A stretch of 64,000 nucleotides of DNA, taken from the NCBI RefSeq assembly GCF_003718735.1, contig NZ_CP033460.1, positions 992,001 to 1,056,000 on the forward strand, given 5' to 3'. The notes beneath the pieces were generated by a model that saw only the letters and a list, made by a program, of their open reading frames with translations, was not told where the DNA came from and searched no databases. The position numbers and the translations under genes are program-made. Positions 50,417 to 59,795 of this stretch are shown here, piece by piece. The number at the start of each line of letters is the position of its first letter. Position 1 is the stretch's first letter. Source of the stretch: Staphylococcus debuckii (GTDB taxonomy: Bacteria > Bacillota > Bacilli > Staphylococcales > Staphylococcaceae).

Positions 50417-50718
50417 AATGATTTCCCCCTTATAAAATCTTACAGAAAGCGTTTACATCCGTCCCTAAAAATAAACGGTCACCTGTTCGATTTATTTGTA
50501 AGTGTTTCGACATGCAAGAGTAACAATTATTTTTCATAATTATACTGTGTAAATAAGTTCCGTGCAACAATTTTAATAAAATTAATAAATAAATTAGAAA
50601 ACTAAAACGTAGCAACTTAATCGGAATGGGGCTTAGAAACCAATATCTATCTAGCTTAACAACATATTGAAGAGAAAATTGTTATAATGAAGAATATATT
50701 GAATTGAGGAGAGATAGG
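50417..50718. promoter_or_regulatory. Divergent region between AGCS and esterase genes
   Basis: Holds the cre-like site at 50444-50457 and, for the plus-strand gene, TTGTTATAATG with TATAAT near 50683-50688. Otherwise AT-rich; no RNA family is recognised and no glycine riboswitch (no tandem GG-rich cores) is present. Confidence 0.4.
50444..50457 (-). promoter_or_regulatory. CcpA cre-like site upstream of the AGCS symporter
   Basis: On the minus strand TGTAAACGCTTTCT, which differs at one position from the cre consensus TGWAANCGNTNWCA. It lies about 28 bases upstream of the start codon, consistent with a roadblock or promoter-overlapping repression. Confidence 0.65.
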
Positions 50719-51453
50719 ATGACTGAATTTCAAACCGGCACAATCAATACCACAACGTTTCATAGTGATATTTTAGAACGTGATATTACCTTTTCAATTT
50801 ATTTACCTGAAGATTATACGCCCTTATTTAAATATAAAGTGATCTTTTGTTTCGATGGATTAGATTTTTTCAGATATGGACGTATTCATCGTGTTTATGA
50901 AAAGCTAAGAAAAGATGACAAAATTGAACGTGCCATTATTATTGGTTTTCATTATAAAACGGTCGATTTGCGCAGAGAAGAATTTTCTCCGAATGGCAGC
51001 AAGGCGCCTTTAACAGTAAAAGCAATGGGGAAAGAAATTTTGCCGTATATCGATCAGAATTTCCCAACTTACAAGGTAGCTAATGGCCGTATTTTATTGG
51101 GAGATAGTTTAGCAGGTTCTATTGCCTTGATGACTGCGCTTTCCTATCCACGTCTATTCAGTCAAGTAGGAATGTTCAGTCCAATGTTTAATGAAGTAGT
51201 TGAGGTATTGACAGATCGCTGTCAATTTATCGATCAATTAAATATTTGGCAGGCAGTGGGCGAGGAAGAAATTGATTTTGAGTTGCCGACTACTGGTGAA
51301 CGTGCAGACTTTTTAACACCGAATCGCGAACTGAACGACTTATTAGACCGCAAACAAATCACGCATCATTATGAGGAATTTGAGGGTACGCATCGTTGGA
51401 AGTATTGGAAAAACTTAATGGAACCTCTCTTAGTTTATTTTTTAGCAGAATAA
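50719..51453 (+). CDS. Alpha/beta-hydrolase esterase (YjcH type)
   Basis: A 244-residue esterase D-like hydrolase. It has SIYLPEDYTPLFKYKVIFCFDG near 25 and the nucleophile elbow LGDSLAGS (Ser in GDSLAG) near 132, with His in FEGTHRWKYW near 229 likely completing the triad. Family members of the Esterase/putative siderophore-hydrolase type cut various esters; the substrate is unknown. I start it at ATG 50719, behind GAGGAGAGATAG. yjcG follows about 97 bases later, as yjcG and yjcH are neighbours in Bacillus. Confidence 0.83.
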   Translation: MTEFQTGTINTTTFHSDILERDITFSIYLPEDYTPLFKYKVIFCFDGLDFFRYGRIHRVYEKLRKDDKIERAIIIGFHYKTVDLRREEFSPNGSKAPLTVKAMGKEILPYIDQNFPTYKVANGRILLGDSLAGSIALMTALSYPRLFSQVGMFSPMFNEVVEVLTDRCQFIDQLNIWQAVGEEEIDFELPTTGERADFLTPNRELNDLLDRKQITHHYEEFEGTHRWKYWKNLMEPLLVYFLAE

Positions 51454-51549
51454 ATTATTCAGTTAATTCTGTAAAATTATTGTTTTTGGTAACGATTTCA
51501 TTAAATGTTTGCTATAATGGCATTATAGTTAAATTAAGGAGGAATTCAA

Positions 51550-52059
51550 ATGATCTTAGGGTTAGCATTAATTCCATCAAAAACGTTCCGTGAAAAAGTC
51601 GATGCATATCGTAAACGTTATGATGAACGTTATGCGCAAATTCCACCTCATATCACAATCAAAGATTCGTTTGAGGTAGAAGATGGGGATTTCGATAAAG
51701 TAAAAGAAGAAATTAAAGAGCGTGTGCAAGGTGTTAAACCGTTGCATATTCACGCAACTAAAGCGTCAAATTTTGCTCCGATCAACAATGTGATTTATTT
51801 CAAAGTTGAAAAAACACCAGAATTAGAAGAGTTGGACAATCGCTTTAATAATGGCGATTTTTACGGCAAACCAGAACACTCATTTGTTCCGCATTTTACA
51901 ATTGCCCAAGGTTTAACTAGTCAAGAATTCGAAGATATTTTCGGACAAGTTGCACTTGCAGGTATCGATTATAAAGAAACAATCGATGCATTGACATTAT
52001 TGCAATATGATGAAGATGCTGAAAAGTGGAAAGAAGTTGACACATTCAGCTTTGAATAA
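51550..52059 (+). CDS. YjcG-like 2'-5' RNA ligase/2H phosphoesterase family protein
   Basis: A 169-residue two-histidine phosphoesterase. The two catalytic motifs are PPHITIKD (H-I-T, residues about 33-40) and VPHFTIAQG (H-F-T, about 114-122). Such enzymes hydrolyse 2',3'-cyclic phosphates or related RNA ends. The length and [19 protein letters not shown] context equal the YjcG subfamily of Firmicutes. Its own promoter is likely: TATAAT at 51511-51516 region with a TTGCTATAATGG context. It starts at ATG 51550 after AAGGAGGAATTC. Confidence 0.87.
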   Translation: MILGLALIPSKTFREKVDAYRKRYDERYAQIPPHITIKDSFEVEDGDFDKVKEEIKERVQGVKPLHIHATKASNFAPINNVIYFKVEKTPELEELDNRFNNGDFYGKPEHSFVPHFTIAQGLTSQEFEDIFGQVALAGIDYKETIDALTLLQYDEDAEKWKEVDTFSFE

Positions 52060-52106
52060 TGAAAGCAATCAATTTACTTTTTAAAGTGAAATTAAAAAGA
52101 TTTAAA

Positions 52107-52250
52107 GTACGAGGCTAGGACATGGTGCAGAAATAAAGGGTTTATAGTTGAGATGAGAATCGCAGTGAATGATTTCAAATCCAATGTCCCAACCTCATAC
52201 TTTTATACATAAGAAACAGAGCCAAGCCATTAATTTGTCTTGGCTCTTAT
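52107..52250. repeat. Two stem-loops downstream of yjcG
   Basis: The first (52107-52200) is a large GAGGCTAGGACAT/ATGTCCCAACCTC hairpin with a ~60-base loop, a long form of the staphylococcal GGGACA repeat. The second (52218-52247) is AGAGCCAAG/CTTGGCTCT followed by TATCTTTT, a good plus-strand terminator for yjcG. Confidence 0.7.
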
Positions 52251-52334
52251 CTTTTGCGTGTGATGAGTTGAATTTTTATATTTATATGATGGAATAATAG
52301 TTATTTGCTTAATAAGTAGAGTGGTATTGAAGGA

Positions 52335-52430
52335 GGAGAAGGGGAGAGTGTCGAGGCTCACGATCGTTGTCTATACAGTTAAGGCCAAAGCCGCTACAGC
52401 CTAGACACTTTTAGCTATCTCTCATTAAAT
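52335..52430. repeat. Structured intergenic repeat, copy B
   Basis: GAGAGTGTCGAGGCT (starting 52345) pairs with AGCCTAGACACTTTTAGCTATCTCTC (ending about 52425), with small inner hairpins including GGCcaaaGCC. The core matches copy A at 45990-46055. It sits in a 431-base gene-free interval between yjcG and ltaA. No family is recognised. Confidence 0.6.
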
Positions 52431-52449
52431 TTTCCACCCAATAAAGAAA

Positions 52450-52478
52450 CGGACTGGAACAAATGATGTTCCAGTCCG
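52450..52478 (-). terminator. Terminator of the ugtP-ltaA operon
   Basis: A perfect 12-base stem CGGACTGGAACA/TGTTCCAGTCCG with a five-base loop; on the minus strand TTTCTTTATT follows. Confidence 0.88.
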
Positions 52479-52490
52479 CTCCCCACTCCC

Positions 52491-53696
52491 TTACGAAGTA
52501 GTTGACTGCCGTCTTAATTTAATGAAATAAATACCGTAGAATATGGCTAAGAAGATGAATACACCAGCTGAGAAATAGAAGGTATTATTAACCGCACCTG
52601 TGAATTGGTACAACATACCACCGATCAACGGACCTATCATTGCTCCGAAACCTTGAATACTATTGAACACGCCCCAGGTTTCTTCTTGCTCATCTTTATG
52701 GATAAAGCTGGCCATGAAAGTATTCCAAGCTGGCAGCAAGAATCCATACATTAAGCCGATAAAGAGGGCAATTACCCAAACGATAAATATATTAGTGATT
52801 TTTGAAAGTCCGAATATACCGATTGTATAAAGAACAAATCCTACAAATATAGTTGAATACATAAAGACTTTACCATGGTTATCTATAATTTTAGATAAGA
52901 AGAGCATGGAAATGGCACAACCGATACCGCCGATAACGAGTGCTGCAGTATATTCAACGGTTGATACTTTTACAATTTTTGTTGCGTAAATCGGTAAGAT
53001 AGGCACCAGCGCACTGATTGAAGCCCCTTGTAAAATAATACCAGGGAAGAGCACGCCATTCTTTTTAGCAACTCCGGCAATTTGTTTTAATTGCTGGCCG
53101 ACTTTGCGTGTATTGTAATTGGTAAGGCGAATTTTTACGAAGTAATACAGAATCCAAGCAATCAATACCATTAGCGACATCAAGAAAGTAAAGGATGTCG
53201 GATGAATTTTCATAATTAAATTCATGCCGATCATTCCGAGTAATAATCCGAATAACCAAGCAAAGTATACATGACCCATTTGTTTACCACGTGTTTCATC
53301 ACGTACACTGGATAACATGATGACCCAAATCGGACTGGAAGCGATGCCTAATAATATGGCGCTGATAAAGATAATGAATGGATTAAACGGAAACCAGATA
53401 ACTAAGAATAGGCTTCCGAACGCTAATAAAAACCCTAGAGTTAAAACAGGTTTAGCTCCAAAGCGTTTTAATAAGAACCCAATCACAAAATTGGTTGCTG
53501 CATCTGAGATATAGTGAACAGAAACTGCCGCCGAGGTAAGGCCTACCGCAACTGAAGACACAGTTGGAAGAATCGGCAAGTAACTTAGGACATACATCCC
53601 TCGGGCAAATTCTATTAAGAATAAGATGACGAGCATAATAATGAAATTTCTTTGGTAGTTCGCATTTTTGTAACTACTTGAGGAAGAGCTTTGCAT
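52491..53696 (-). CDS. ltaA: Glycolipid flippase LtaA (lipoteichoic acid anchor)
   Basis: A 401-residue MFS-fold protein with twelve spans. It moves gentiobiosyl-diacylglycerol made by UgtP to the outer leaflet, where it anchors lipoteichoic acid. The sequence runs parallel to S. aureus LtaA ([52 protein letters not shown]). I choose ATG 53696 ([11 protein letters not shown]), which lies within the 3' end of ugtP; a longer frame starts at 53714 without a better ribosome site. The overlap indicates coupled translation. Confidence 0.94.
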   Translation of the reverse strand: MQSSSSSSYKNANYQRNFIIMLVILFLIEFARGMYVLSYLPILPTVSSVAVGLTSAAVSVHYISDAATNFVIGFLLKRFGAKPVLTLGFLLAFGSLFLVIWFPFNPFIIFISAILLGIASSPIWVIMLSSVRDETRGKQMGHVYFAWLFGLLLGMIGMNLIMKIHPTSFTFLMSLMVLIAWILYYFVKIRLTNYNTRKVGQQLKQIAGVAKKNGVLFPGIILQGASISALVPILPIYATKIVKVSTVEYTAALVIGGIGCAISMLFLSKIIDNHGKVFMYSTIFVGFVLYTIGIFGLSKITNIFIVWVIALFIGLMYGFLLPAWNTFMASFIHKDEQEETWGVFNSIQGFGAMIGPLIGGMLYQFTGAVNNTFYFSAGVFIFLAIFYGIYFIKLRRQSTTS

Positions 53697-54849
53697 ACAT
53701 AGGAACCTTTCCATAAATTTCTTCGAATTGTGAAGAACGGTCTAATAGATGTAGGAGATCTCGGCATAATTTATAAGTAGGGTATTTTACCTTTAGATCT
53801 GCCATTCTTTCTGTCATTTCAACCAATGCTTCTTCATTTTGAGTCAAGTCAGTAATTAGTTGAATAGCTTCTTCAGTTGTGTCCGCAACTTCTCCGATAC
53901 CTTTAGATTGGAAATAACATGCATTTTCTAATTCTTGTCCCGGTGCCGGATCTAAGAAAATCAAAGGGATTCTTCTAGCTAAAGCTTCTGAAATCGTAAT
54001 ACCACCTGGTTTTGTCACCATCAAATGAGAAGAGGCCATCCACTCGTTCATATGATGTGTATAACCTAAAATCAATACATTCGTATGTTCTTTAAATTGT
54101 TGGCGCAATGAGCGTTTCAGTTCTTTATTGCGTCCGCAAATCATCACAACCTGAGTGTCAGGAGTGCGTTCAATAATATCAGAAATCATCGCTTCAAATC
54201 CTTTTGAGACTCCGAAAGCACCTGCAGACATTAAAATAGTAGGACGTGCAGGATCAAGGTGATGCTTGTGCATCCAAGCCTGCGTATCAATTTCTTCATC
54301 AAATTGTTCAGAAATAGGAATTCCTGTGACTTTGATAATATCTTCTGGAATACCGATATCCATAAATTCCTGTTTCAAATCAGGTGTTGCTACATAATAA
54401 CGAGAAGAGTGTGGTGTAACCCAGTTTTTATGTAATCTATAGTCTGTCATTACAGTAGCAATTGGGATATTCATATTGAATTGTTCTGTCAACACTGACA
54501 TTACCGGAGTAGGGAACGTCAACAATATCAAATCTGGTTTTTCCTTTATGAGCAAATTAATAAGCTTATTTAAACCGTAGTATTTGTAAAAACATTTATC
54601 TACATCATCTGGGCGGCTATAATAAAACTGTTTGTAAGAATTTCTAAAATATTTAAAACTATTGATGTAATACTTTTTGCAAATAGAAGTTAAAATAGGA
54701 TGTGCTTCCATAAATAAATCATGCTCAATCACAGAAAGATGCTTCAGATTCATTTCATTCAATTGGTTCACAACGCTATTGGTTACTTGCAAATGGCCGT
54801 TACCGAATGACCCTGTAATAATCAATATCTTCTTATTTTGAGTAACCAT
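53674..54849 (-). CDS. ugtP: Diglucosyl diacylglycerol synthase UgtP/YpfP
   Basis: A 391-residue GT28-type glycosyltransferase that adds two glucoses from UDP-glucose to diacylglycerol. MGDG_synth N-terminal domain ([20 protein letters not shown], about 7-26) and C-terminal UDP-sugar-binding part ([45 protein letters not shown] near 270-300) are clear. Nearly all blocks equal S. aureus UgtP, including [12 protein letters not shown] at the start. I use ATG 54849, nine bases after GGAGGGTGG; the ORF extension from 54861 overlaps that ribosome site. First gene of ugtP-ltaA. Confidence 0.95.
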   Translation of the reverse strand: MVTQNKKILIITGSFGNGHLQVTNSVVNQLNEMNLKHLSVIEHDLFMEAHPILTSICKKYYINSFKYFRNSYKQFYYSRPDDVDKCFYKYYGLNKLINLLIKEKPDLILLTFPTPVMSVLTEQFNMNIPIATVMTDYRLHKNWVTPHSSRYYVATPDLKQEFMDIGIPEDIIKVTGIPISEQFDEEIDTQAWMHKHHLDPARPTILMSAGAFGVSKGFEAMISDIIERTPDTQVVMICGRNKELKRSLRQQFKEHTNVLILGYTHHMNEWMASSHLMVTKPGGITISEALARRIPLIFLDPAPGQELENACYFQSKGIGEVADTTEEAIQLITDLTQNEEALVEMTERMADLKVKYPTYKLCRDLLHLLDRSSQFEEIYGKVPMYAKLFLK

Positions 54850-55248
54850 ATGAGTAGCCACCCTCCAGTTAGTTGAATTTATAGTTTTTTCCTATATGTC
54901 GTGAAGAAGAAAATGTATCGTCCCTCCACCGCTTGATTTGAGTTTAACGCAAAATTACTTAACATTAAACCGCATACGTATTAACATCATTGAATTATAA
55001 CATTTATTAATATGAGATAAAAATATTTTCACATTGCCTTAACATTTAACGCGTGGAATTTAAAAGGTATTATCATATTCTATTACCTACTTCAGCTGAA
55101 CTCAAACTTACATAGAAGTAAGAAATGCCGATGGAAATTAATATAAGTAAAAAGAAAAAATCTGTACAATAGAATTAAACCTCAGTATATAGATTTATGA
55201 GAAAAAAATGTATAAAATAGTAGTATTGGGAAAAAAGGAGCGATCGAT
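54850..55248. promoter_or_regulatory. Divergent region between ugtP and murE
   Basis: A 399-base AT-rich interval. A minus-strand TATAAT (complement of 54994-54999) probably serves ugtP-ltaA, giving a leader of about 140 bases. For murE, TATAAA near 55211 lies close to the start. No riboswitch, repeat or further gene is seen. Confidence 0.4.
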
Positions 55249-56733
55249 GTGAAAGCGAACGAATTGTTCGAAAAAATAAAATCGAAACAAGTGCTTGGCA
55301 GTTTAGATAGAGAAATTAATGATGTAACCACAGATTCTCGTACTGCGAAAGAAGGAAGTATCTTTGTAGCTACCAAAGGATATACAGTGGATAGCCATAA
55401 GTTCTGTCAAGATGTAGTAAACCAAGGATGCAAGTTGATTGTGGTAGAAAGTGAACAAGAAATAGAAGGAGACGTGACTCAAGTTATAGTTCCGAAAACA
55501 CGTCGTGTGGCCAGTTTAATTGTTCATAAACTCTACGACTATCCGAGTGAACAACTTACAACTTATGGTGTCACAGGTACGAACGGTAAGACTTCTATTG
55601 CGACAATGATTCATCAAATTCATCGCAAATTAGGTAAAGGCAGTGCTTATTTAGGTACCAATGGTTTTCAAATCAATGAGAAAGTCACTAAAGGTGAAAA
55701 TACAACGCCTGAAACAGTCACTTTAACTAAGAAAGTACACGAAGCAGTTGAGGAGGGCGCTGAAGCGATGACTTTAGAAGTATCCAGCCATGGACTTGCT
55801 TTAGGACGCTTGAGCGGTGTAGAATTTGATGTTGCCATTTTTTCTAATTTGACTCAAGATCATTTAGATTTCCACGGTACAATGGAAGCATATGGGCATG
55901 CTAAATCTTTACTTTTCAGTCAGCTGGGTGAAGATTTACGTAAAGAAAAATTCGCAGTAGTGAATGCGGATGATGATTTCTCAGAATACCTTACAAGTGT
56001 GACACCTTATGAAGTCTTTACATATGGCATTCATCGTCCAGCGCAATTCAAAGCTGAGCGTATTCAAGAATCTTTGACAGGCGCGTCATTTGATTTCGTA
56101 ACACCAGATGGCACTTTCCATGTTAATTCTCCATATGTCGGAAAGTTCAATATTTCTAATATCATGGCAGCAATGACTGCAGTATGGGGTAAAGGCACTC
56201 CAATGCAAGAGATTGTAGACATTGTTCCCCAATTAGAACCAGTAGAAGGACGTTTAGAGGTATTGGATCCTAGCTTACCTATCGATTTGATTATCGATTA
56301 TGCGCATACTACAGATGGTATTGAAAAGTTAATTGATGCCGTCAAGCCGTTTGTAAAACAAAAATTAATCTTCCTAATTGGTATGGCAGGTGAAAGAGAC
56401 CTTACGAAAACACCTGAAATGGGTAAACAAGCGAGTCGAGCAGATTATGTTATCTTTACTCCAGATAATCCAGCCAATGATGATCCGAAGATGCTGACAG
56501 CTGAACTCGCTAAAGGTGCGACCCATGATAATTATGTTGAATACACAGACCGCGCTGAAGGTATTCGTCATGCTATCGATGTTGCTGAACCTGGTGATAC
56601 TGTAGTATTAGCATCAAAAGGCCGCGAACCTTACCAAATTATGCCGGGTCATGTTAAAGTGCCGCATCGCGATGATTTAATTGGGTTAGAAGCGGCTTAT
56701 AAGAAATTTGGAGGTGGGCCTTCTGAAGATTAG
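55249..56733 (+). CDS. murE: UDP-MurNAc-tripeptide synthetase MurE, L-lysine-adding
   Basis: A 494-residue Mur ligase that adds the third residue of the peptidoglycan stem peptide in the cytosol. The ATP loop [10 protein letters not shown] is near 108-117, the carbamylated-lysine region [10 protein letters not shown] near 145, and the specificity motif DNPAND is at 406-411, exactly as in S. aureus. DNPA marks lysine use, whereas DAP-adding enzymes have DNPR. This supports an L-Lys peptidoglycan (A3alpha type) organism. GTG 55249 is the start, eight bases after AAAAGGAGCG. The stop overlaps the next frame by 26 bases. Confidence 0.96.
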   Translation: MKANELFEKIKSKQVLGSLDREINDVTTDSRTAKEGSIFVATKGYTVDSHKFCQDVVNQGCKLIVVESEQEIEGDVTQVIVPKTRRVASLIVHKLYDYPSEQLTTYGVTGTNGKTSIATMIHQIHRKLGKGSAYLGTNGFQINEKVTKGENTTPETVTLTKKVHEAVEEGAEAMTLEVSSHGLALGRLSGVEFDVAIFSNLTQDHLDFHGTMEAYGHAKSLLFSQLGEDLRKEKFAVVNADDDFSEYLTSVTPYEVFTYGIHRPAQFKAERIQESLTGASFDFVTPDGTFHVNSPYVGKFNISNIMAAMTAVWGKGTPMQEIVDIVPQLEPVEGRLEVLDPSLPIDLIIDYAHTTDGIEKLIDAVKPFVKQKLIFLIGMAGERDLTKTPEMGKQASRADYVIFTPDNPANDDPKMLTAELAKGATHDNYVEYTDRAEGIRHAIDVAEPGDTVVLASKGREPYQIMPGHVKVPHRDDLIGLEAAYKKFGGGPSED

Positions 56734-56971
56734 AACACTTCAACAATTAGAAGGTGCCAAAGTTTATATCCGCGAAATTGACAAGCATAGTATTATAGCA
56801 ATACCAGACCTGAATTGGTCCGCTGAACTAGATACGAAGGAGACTCCAGAAGATGTAGATGATAATTTAGTCATGTATCTTTTTAATATAATGGACGAAG
56901 ATGAGGCAGAACGCCTTGCACATACACTAACTTTAATGATATTTGAAAAGGAGATAAAGAATGAGTATTAA
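56708..56971 (+). CDS. Small conserved protein between murE and prfC
   Basis: An 87-codon frame with no named domain that I recognise; acidic, soluble, with a helical C-terminus ([25 protein letters not shown]). It overlaps murE upstream and prfC downstream, so the three are one translation unit. The start is uncertain. The frame opens at TTG 56708, but the ribosome site GGAGGTGG (56711-56718) lies after that and is best spaced for CTG 56723, giving (M)[15 protein letters not shown] 56714 lies inside the ribosome site. A small protein of this kind stands at the same place in other staphylococci. Confidence 0.65.
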   Translation: MEVGLLKIRTLQQLEGAKVYIREIDKHSIIAIPDLNWSAELDTKETPEDVDDNLVMYLFNIMDEDEAERLAHTLTLMIFEKEIKNEY

Positions 56972-58523
56972 GGATGAAATTGAATCCCGAAAAACCTTTG
57001 CGATTATTTCTCACCCTGATGCCGGTAAAACGACATTAACTGAGAAACTCTTGTTATTTGGCGGCGCCATTCGTGAAGCCGGAACAGTAAAAGGGAAAAA
57101 ATCCGGGAAATTTGCAACAAGTGACTGGATGAAAGTTGAACAAGAACGTGGAATTTCTGTAACCAGTTCAGTAATGCAATTTGATTATGATGATTACAAT
57201 ATTAATATTTTAGATACACCAGGGCATGAGGACTTCTCTGAAGATACGTACAGAACTTTAATGGCGGTCGATAGTGCTGTCATGGTAATCGACTGCGCTA
57301 AAGGGATTGAACCACAAACTTTGAAATTATTCAAAGTTTGTAAAATGCGCGGAATCCCGATTTTTACATTTATTAATAAATTAGACCGTGTCGGAAAAGA
57401 ACCCTTTGAATTATTAGATGAAATTGAAGAGACGTTGAATATCAAAACTTATCCGATGAATTGGCCAGTCGGAATGGGTCAAAACTTCTTCGGAATTATC
57501 GATCGTGAACATCGTACTATCGAGCCATTCAGAGATGAAGAACATCTTTTACATTTAAATGAGGATTATGAACTAGAAGAAGAGCACGAAATTACTAAAG
57601 ATAGTACTTTTGAACAAGCTATCGATGAATTTATGTTAGTGGAAGAGGCTGGAGAAGATTTTGATAATGATATGTTATTGGCAGGGGAATTAACACCTGT
57701 ATTCTTCGGTTCAGCCTTAGCTAATTTCGGCGTCCAAAGTTTCTTAAATGCTTATGTTGACCATGCACCGATGCCGAATGGCCGTGTGACGAAAGAAGCA
57801 GAAGAAGTCAGTCCATTTGCGCCAGATTTCTCAGGATTTATTTTTAAAATCCAAGCTAATATGGATCCTAAACACCGTGACCGTATTGCCTTCATGCGTA
57901 TTGTCAGCGGTGCGTTCGAACGTGGCATGGATGTGAAATTGCAACGTACCAATAAGAAACAAAAGATTACTCGTTCAACTTCATTCATGGCAGATGACAA
58001 AGAAACGGTCAACCATGCAGTAGCAGGGGATATCATCGGTTTATATGATACTGGAAACTATCAAATCGGCGATACCTTAGTTGGAGGGAATCAAAAGTTC
58101 AGCTTTGAAGATTTACCACAGTTTACGCCGGAACTCTTTATGAAAGTATCAGCTAAAAACGTTATGAAACAAAAACATTTCCATAAAGGTATTGAACAAC
58201 TCGTTCAAGAAGGCGCGATTCAATATTACAAAACTTTGCATACGAACCAAATTATCTTAGGTGCAGTTGGACAATTGCAATTTGAGGTATTCGAACATCG
58301 TATGAAGAACGAATATAATGTGGATGTAATAATGGAACCCGTTGGACGCAAAATTGCACGTTGGGTGGAAAATGAAGAAGATATTCAAGATAAAATGAGT
58401 ACATCACGTTCTATTTTAGTGCAAGACCGCTATGAGAAAAAAGTCTTCTTGTTTGAAAATGAATTTGCCACACGTTGGTTTGAAGAAAAATTCCCTGAAA
58501 TTAAACTTTATAGTTTATTGTAA
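56961..58523 (+). CDS. prfC: Peptide chain release factor 3
   Basis: A 520-residue translational GTPase that removes RF1/RF2 from the ribosome after termination. G1 is [13 protein letters not shown] (about 14-26), the switch region [10 protein letters not shown] follows (near 65), G3 DTPGHEDF near 85, G4 NKLD near 140, and domains II/III follow with [22 protein letters not shown] near 440. Length and motifs fit RF3, not EF-G. ATG 56961 follows AAAGGAGATAAAG, overlapping the small upstream frame by 11 bases. Confidence 0.95.
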   Translation: MSIKDEIESRKTFAIISHPDAGKTTLTEKLLLFGGAIREAGTVKGKKSGKFATSDWMKVEQERGISVTSSVMQFDYDDYNINILDTPGHEDFSEDTYRTLMAVDSAVMVIDCAKGIEPQTLKLFKVCKMRGIPIFTFINKLDRVGKEPFELLDEIEETLNIKTYPMNWPVGMGQNFFGIIDREHRTIEPFRDEEHLLHLNEDYELEEEHEITKDSTFEQAIDEFMLVEEAGEDFDNDMLLAGELTPVFFGSALANFGVQSFLNAYVDHAPMPNGRVTKEAEEVSPFAPDFSGFIFKIQANMDPKHRDRIAFMRIVSGAFERGMDVKLQRTNKKQKITRSTSFMADDKETVNHAVAGDIIGLYDTGNYQIGDTLVGGNQKFSFEDLPQFTPELFMKVSAKNVMKQKHFHKGIEQLVQEGAIQYYKTLHTNQIILGAVGQLQFEVFEHRMKNEYNVDVIMEPVGRKIARWVENEEDIQDKMSTSRSILVQDRYEKKVFLFENEFATRWFEEKFPEIKLYSLL

Positions 58524-58569
58524 GACTGGCATAGGGTATAATAGTTTTAAATAATTGAATACCTATGAC

Positions 58570-58700
58570 GTCATGTCAGAGGGGAGTAACTTAGATGGAC
58601 AGGCTGCAGGCCTGCCGGTACATTTTATCGTCATTACGAAGTCAGGCACTTCCGGTAAAATGGGATGTTATAAAAAGAGACATTCAAGTGAGACCTTTGC
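58570..58700 (+). ncRNA. yybP-ykoY (Mn2+) riboswitch before the TerC gene
   Basis: The 5' signature AGAGGGGAGTAAC is at 58578-58590 and the 3' signature AAGTGAGACCTTTGC at 58686-58700, separated by two arms including a GCAGGCCTGC stem. The AGAGG and CCTTT parts can form the closing helix. They match the conserved loops of the yybP-ykoY class, which binds Mn2+. A TATAAT (58537-58542) just upstream can start the RNA. The gene that follows is of the TerC family, the usual partner. Confidence 0.88.
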
Positions 58701-58727
58701 TATTTATTTAGCATAGGTCTCTTTTAT
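58690..58727 (+). terminator. Terminator overlapping the Mn2+ riboswitch 3' end
   Basis: GAGACCT-GCTA and TAGC-AGGTCTC arms followed by TTTTATT. The left arm shares ACCTTT with the riboswitch closing helix, so ligand binding would free the message from termination. Confidence 0.88.
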
Positions 58728-58809
58728 TGTCCAAAAAAGCGGACATGAATACTTAGACGTTTGAGTGTTCTGTACGAACCATTTTATGAAATAAGGAGTT
58801 GGTCTGTTA

Positions 58810-59625
58810 ATGGATCCGAGTTTAATTTTACCTTATTTGTGGGTATTGCTCGTATTAGTATTTTTAGAAGGCTTGTTAGCAGCAGATAATGCTGTAGTAA
58901 TGGCCGTTATGGTTAGACATCTACCACCCGAACAAAGAAAGAAAGCATTGTTCTATGGTTTGCTTGGTGCATTTGTATTTCGTTTTGCTTCATTATTCTT
59001 AATTAGTTACTTAGTGAACTTCTGGTTTATTCAAGCAGCCGGTGCAGTTTATTTACTTTATATGTCAGCGCGGAATTTATATCAATTCTTCAAAGCCGAC
59101 CAGCACGGGCCTGAAAGTCCAGAAGCTGGTGATGATCACCACTTTGATCAGCATGGTAATGAAAAGAAAGTGGGCCCGAAAGCATTCTGGGGTACGGTAG
59201 CTAAAGTTGAATTCGCAGATATTGCCTTTGCAATCGACTCTATGTTAGCAGCCATGGCAATTGCATTTACATTAAAACCGGTAGGCATCCACTTCGGCGG
59301 TATGGACTTAGGACAGTTCTTAGTAATGTTTGCAGGTGGTATGATTGGTGTCATCTTAATGCGTTTCGCAGCAACTTGGTTTGTAGAATTATTGAATAAA
59401 TATCCAGGCCTAGAAGGTGCAGCATTCGCAATCGTAGGCTGGGTAGGTATTAAATTAGTGGTATTAGTACTTGCGCACCCACAAGTAAATCTGATTCCAA
59501 AAAACTTCCCGCATACTATTTTATGGCAATGTATCTTCTGGGGCGTGATGATCGGTCTTGTAGTCATAGGCTGGTTGACTTCCCTACGTCATAATAAAAA
59601 AACAGCACAACACAAAGATAAATAA
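58810..59625 (+). CDS. TerC-family membrane protein, probable Mn2+ exporter
   Basis: A 271-residue integral membrane protein with about seven spans. The two acidic family motifs are GLLAADNAVVMAVMV (about 20-34) and VEFADIAFAIDSMLAAM (about 134-150); a His/Asp/Glu-rich loop GDDHHFDQHGNEKK (about 106-120) lies between. YkoY/MeeF-type relatives export Mn2+ and help metallate secreted enzymes. The Mn2+ riboswitch ahead strongly supports the Mn link. ATG 58810 follows AAGGAGTTGGTCTGTTA. It is monocistronic. Confidence 0.9.
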   Translation: MDPSLILPYLWVLLVLVFLEGLLAADNAVVMAVMVRHLPPEQRKKALFYGLLGAFVFRFASLFLISYLVNFWFIQAAGAVYLLYMSARNLYQFFKADQHGPESPEAGDDHHFDQHGNEKKVGPKAFWGTVAKVEFADIAFAIDSMLAAMAIAFTLKPVGIHFGGMDLGQFLVMFAGGMIGVILMRFAATWFVELLNKYPGLEGAAFAIVGWVGIKLVVLVLAHPQVNLIPKNFPHTILWQCIFWGVMIGLVVIGWLTSLRHNKKTAQHKDK

Positions 59626-59636
59626 TTTTTAAAATG

Positions 59637-59680
59637 CTCTTTCTGATTTGCCTAACAGGTTGAATGAGAAAGAGTTTTTT
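59637..59680 (+). terminator. Terminator of the TerC gene
   Basis: CTCTTTCT/AGAAAGAG stem (59637-59644, 59667-59674) followed by TTTTTTAT. Confidence 0.82.
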
Positions 59681-59795
59681 ATATTGCTAAAAATAAAGTC
59701 GAATTATTTGTATAAATCACAAGGATTTACAAGAAATTCATATAAAGTTATGGCATAATAAGACATAGTTAGATTGTAGTGAAGGAGGCGTTAAT

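Noticed and set aside
52107..52490. CRISPR array or transposon remnant in the yjcG-ltaA gap
   Set aside because: The repeats are single hairpins of different sequence, not regularly spaced direct repeats, and there is no transposase fragment or target-site duplication visible.
58810..59625. Tellurite resistance determinant
   Set aside because: The TerC name is historical; there are no other ter genes and the Mn2+ riboswitch points to manganese handling.
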